Assembly (NCBI RefSeq): GCF_008831285.2 | Contig: NW_022204507.1 | Location: 5,166,174-5,230,173, forward strand | DNA length: 64,000 nt | Direction: 5' to 3' | Source: Nymphaea colorata | Taxonomy: Eukaryota > Streptophyta > Magnoliopsida > Nymphaeales > Nymphaeaceae | In this document: positions 60,700 through 64,000 of the stretch, in pieces | Layout: every line of letters begins with the position of its first letter | How positions within the stretch are numbered: the first letter of the stretch is position 1 | Program-made: the position numbers and the translations under genes | Notes under the pieces: model-generated | What the model saw: the letters and a program-made list of their open reading frames with translations, nothing else | Database searches by the model: none | Told to the model about the DNA's origin: nothing

Positions 60700-63600
60700 T
60701 GATCAGCTTGCATGGGGACACTGGAGAACAGATGAAAGAAAGATTACAGACAATTAGGAAAAGGGAGTCATTGACGGTGGCAAGCTTAATCCATGTGGCA
60801 AAACTTAACCCATGGAAAGCAAAAAAAATAAAAGATAAAATAAGGAGAAGAGTGAAATCCATGTGGAAAACATAACCCATGTGGCAAACTTAACCAAAGG
60901 AAAGCCCTTTTAAAAGTAGAAATCATATCAAATCTAAAAGGAAAATGTTCGATCACATATCTTATAAGGAAAGAAAAAAAATTGTCAAAAGCTAAATGGG
61001 CTTACTGTGCATTTTGTAAACTTCGACTCAAACAAAATAATAGTTGTACCACTCACTCTTTTATCGCAAGTTGGAAGAATAGTTAGTGAGGATGTATTGT
61101 AGACTTAAGCCATACTTAGGCTGAAACCTTGTAAGTTAATATTTGGTTACGTCTCTCTCATTTACCTCCTATATTGTGACTTCGTAGCAAGGCTCTTTAA
61201 ACCTATAATAGATATTAAAAGGAAAAGAAAAAGAGAATCGAGCAGAGTCTTGCAGTTGTGTAGCCTCCCTTGCTTTGCCTTACTTAAGAGGAAGAGATTC
61301 TTTGTTCGGCTAAGGTTCAACATGTGAATGGTGAAAGCCTTAGAATGAGGACAAATCGAGTGACAAAAAGCGATGGGTTTGACCAGCAGGGTGCTGTTCG
61401 TGACCTCGCTAGTGGTTAGAGTCATAGTAGGACTCGCAAACAATAGATGGTCAGAGCATGGCCCCACTTTCTTAGTTCACCATTTAACCCTTAGAAAAAT
61501 TAAAAGGAGGGAAAGGATGAGGGAAAATTAGGAAAATTGTGCCAATAATGGGTGTTACACCTTTATGAAAGAATTTAGAACCCCTCCATACTATTTACAA
61601 ATGTTTTAAAAAATAGGGCTGCAACCAAGAAAGACCCCACTAATTTGTTCAACTTTTTAAATAACAATTGTAGCTTTTTAAAACTTTTTAAGCAGCCTCA
61701 ATTTTCTTAAAATAATTACAAAGGGGGTTCCGGCCCCATTTTATACAAAATTGGAAACAAAAATATTTTATGTTCAAAACCAAGGTTCTTAGGTTTGAAA
61801 ATCTATTCCATTTTGTCTATTTATTTGAAATTTCAAATGTGGGTTTGTAATAGACTTTTCCATTTAAAATTGAGTTCATGAGGAAATATTTTTTGATCCC
61901 TCCTTTACTTTTGGTAACTGTTAAAGAAAGTTCCCAAGCATGCATATGTGAAGTTTTTATATGTATTTGGTAGCATGTGTATAGCCAACAATGAATGGAT
62001 CATTTGGCCTAGCCATGATATTGTCCGAGCTACTCAATTGGTGAAGGTGGCATGACTTCTAACTCAGTTGGTCAAGGTTATCCTTTTGTCCTAGGTTAAT
62101 GAGGTTGAGTAGGGGTCAGTGCTCATTATCTAAGTCATTTTATTGTTTTGCAACTGAGTCTATCTTCTATTTCTGAGCATGCCAATTGTTAGAAACACTT
62201 TCCAACTTCTTCACTTAAGGGTCAATTCCAATGTAACCCTTTGATTGATAAAAAAATAAAGAGATAGTAATAGAAAGGGACACACATAAAAGAGACAAAA
62301 TTGGATATCTCAAACAGCACAAAAGGGGTCCCTACTTACCTAAGTTTGGTACCCAAGGGATTTTCCATTAGATTATGTTCCTTACGGCATCCAAATGCAA
62401 CATGTCTAAGGAGGTGTTGCTTCGAAGAAAGGAAAATCTCATGCTATGTGCATTCAACAAGGACAAACCATATCCCATTTTCCCATGTCTTTTCTTGGTC
62501 ACATGAGGACAAGAATTGGTGATTGCATAATAAATGCCAATACCTCTAATAAGGCCAAGGGTATAGGCTTATGGATAAAGTCATCCAACAACACCCCTCC
62601 TCCGTATGCTAAAGCCATGAGGATCTGCCAATGACATTCATGATGTGCACCCATAATTTGCCAGTGATCTCCCAATTGATGTTAGCATCAGTGTCACAAA
62701 AGATGTTGTTTCTTATCTTCTTAAATATCCCCAAAGGTCATGAGTAGACTAAGACGCTAGACAAGCTAAGACCATTTTACTATAGAGCTCTCTTCCACCA
62801 TCAATGGGTTGCCTCTTGGACACTTCTTCAATTTGGGATGTTTACATCAAACTTACGCCCAAGTACCTTCACCATTTCTTTGCACATCAATAGTGGATAA
62901 AGACATGATCTTCTGTTTCAATTTGTCTATCATAGATCACAGATTGGTTGGCTAAGGCATAGCCAACTCTTTGTGTTCTATCACAAGTCATTATATATAC
63001 CTCCATAGCCAAAAAAGGTGCAACATTTAGCTCTAGAAATGGCAACGTTCTTTAACATTATAAGTTTACTTTTGTCTAATACCTTGTGAAGACAATTCAC
63101 TTCATAGGTGCCTGGGTGGTGGACCGTTGCTACTTCTTTGTCTCCCATCATCAAGATGTCCTTGTCATAAAGGAAACTTGTATGCTGAATGGCATATGAA
63201 ATCCAATGTGAGTTCAATTTTGACTAGTCTCTTGTTTGTGAATACTGTTCATCTCATAAATGGAGGCCACTAGGATCAAGTTGTAAAAGAGAAAGTTTTT
63301 ATTATAAATAAGGTAGTCTACTATGCCCAATCCCAACTCTTTGACGACAAACGGGTGGTCTTGCTATTATCCACCATCCATTGAGTTAGATGATTAATGT
63401 CATTCCAACCCCACAAGATGCTTTTGCATAATCAGGAACACTGGGACTTTACAAGACACGTCAACATACTATCAGTCTTTAAATATTTGTTTCGCACAAA
63501 CAATGCCCACAACAAGCTTGTTGTTCTTGCCTAGAAGAGCAAAAAGATCATGTGTGCTTTGTATCAGAAATTTAAATTTCAAACCGGAACACTGACTTCC

Positions 63601-64000
63601 TCTAGAGGGTAACATAGGTCTTTTAGCTGATGAGGGGTTTTTTTTGTTCTCAATGTCAGCCTATAGAAAATTACAGCACAATCTTTCAACCATTACCATA
63701 ATAGACCTGGCCAGTCAGAAAGCTATCATCTACTAGCTGATGATTTGATTCAAAACGTAACAATTAAATATTGTATATCAGAGTATCAAAGGATTTTTTT
63801 TTTCATCCTACTTTTCTCCACTTTCCATACAAGGCAGACACAAGCTTTTAGGGTTCATTTTCTTCAAGAATAGAGAGAGGCCATGGTAAGTTTTGGAGAG
63901 AGTCAACTCTCAACTGAGGGTTTTGGAAGTAAACTAAACTCTACGTTCATTAACATAAAACAGGATGAATGTAGATTTGTGGTTATTCACGAGCTTTCCA
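60700..64000 (+). repeat. Duplicated block A, copy 2 (runs off the window)
   Basis: Collinear with 14845 to about 17508. It keeps about 260 bp (61472-61730) and about 345 bp (62119-62464) that copy 1 lacks, so it is the fuller version. It contains the paralogous LINE remnant. Confidence 0.92.
62520..63450 (-). mobile_element. LINE remnant, paralogue of 16040-16990
   Basis: Same zinc-binding-domain landmarks on the minus strand. An open run at 63217-62981 begins NSHWISYAIQHTSFLYDKDI and is better preserved than in copy 1. The rest has stops. It was present before the block duplicated. Confidence 0.65.

Noticed and set aside
62301-62634. Plus-strand frames in block A copy 2
   Set aside because: They overlap each other in different frames across the LINE remnant and its flank; no domain.

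Overview
This is nuclear DNA from a flowering plant. It is AT-rich, has no long open reading frame, and is full of decayed plant-type Ty1/copia retrotransposons (integrase before reverse transcriptase, primer-binding sites for initiator-Met tRNA). It also holds fragments of plant LINEs, a hAT-like MITE, and two relics of the nuclear plastid-protease gene CLPR4. The species cannot be named from the sequence. I found no intact gene, no functional RNA gene and no gene system. All identities below come from reading translations and aligning by eye, so boundaries are approximate and no percentages were computed.

Layout. 1-2690: 3' half of a copia element (E1) with its 3' LTR. 2.7-8.7 kb: mostly unassigned DNA, with one possible degenerate membrane-protein gene at 5.3-6.1 kb. 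8.68-13.08 kb: a nearly full-length but dead copia element (E2). 13.09-14.46 kb: a second copia internal fragment (E2b). 14.85-31.08 kb: blocks A, B, C and D of a duplicated segment. 31.2-38.43 kb: a nest of copia elements (E3, apparently inside an E1-family element, E4). 38.65-51.43 kb: second copies of B, C and D. 51.43-54.79 kb: copia element E5. 54.8-58.65 kb: promoter-like DNA, a 174-bp tandem repeat, LTR-like pieces and a minus-strand copia gag fragment. 58.65-64.0 kb: third copy of B joined directly to a second copy of A.

The main organising feature is therefore a mosaic duplication in direct orientation: A-B-C-D, then B-C-D, then B-A, with retrotransposons at the seams. Comparing the copies exposes individual events: a solo LTR with a 5-bp target duplication and an empty site in the sister copy; a LINE fragment present in only one copy; and several deletions and small tandem duplications. 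Block D carries the last three exons of a CLPR4-like gene on the minus strand in both copies, each broken in different places. The retroelement proteins are all interrupted by stops and frameshifts, so nothing here should be autonomous.
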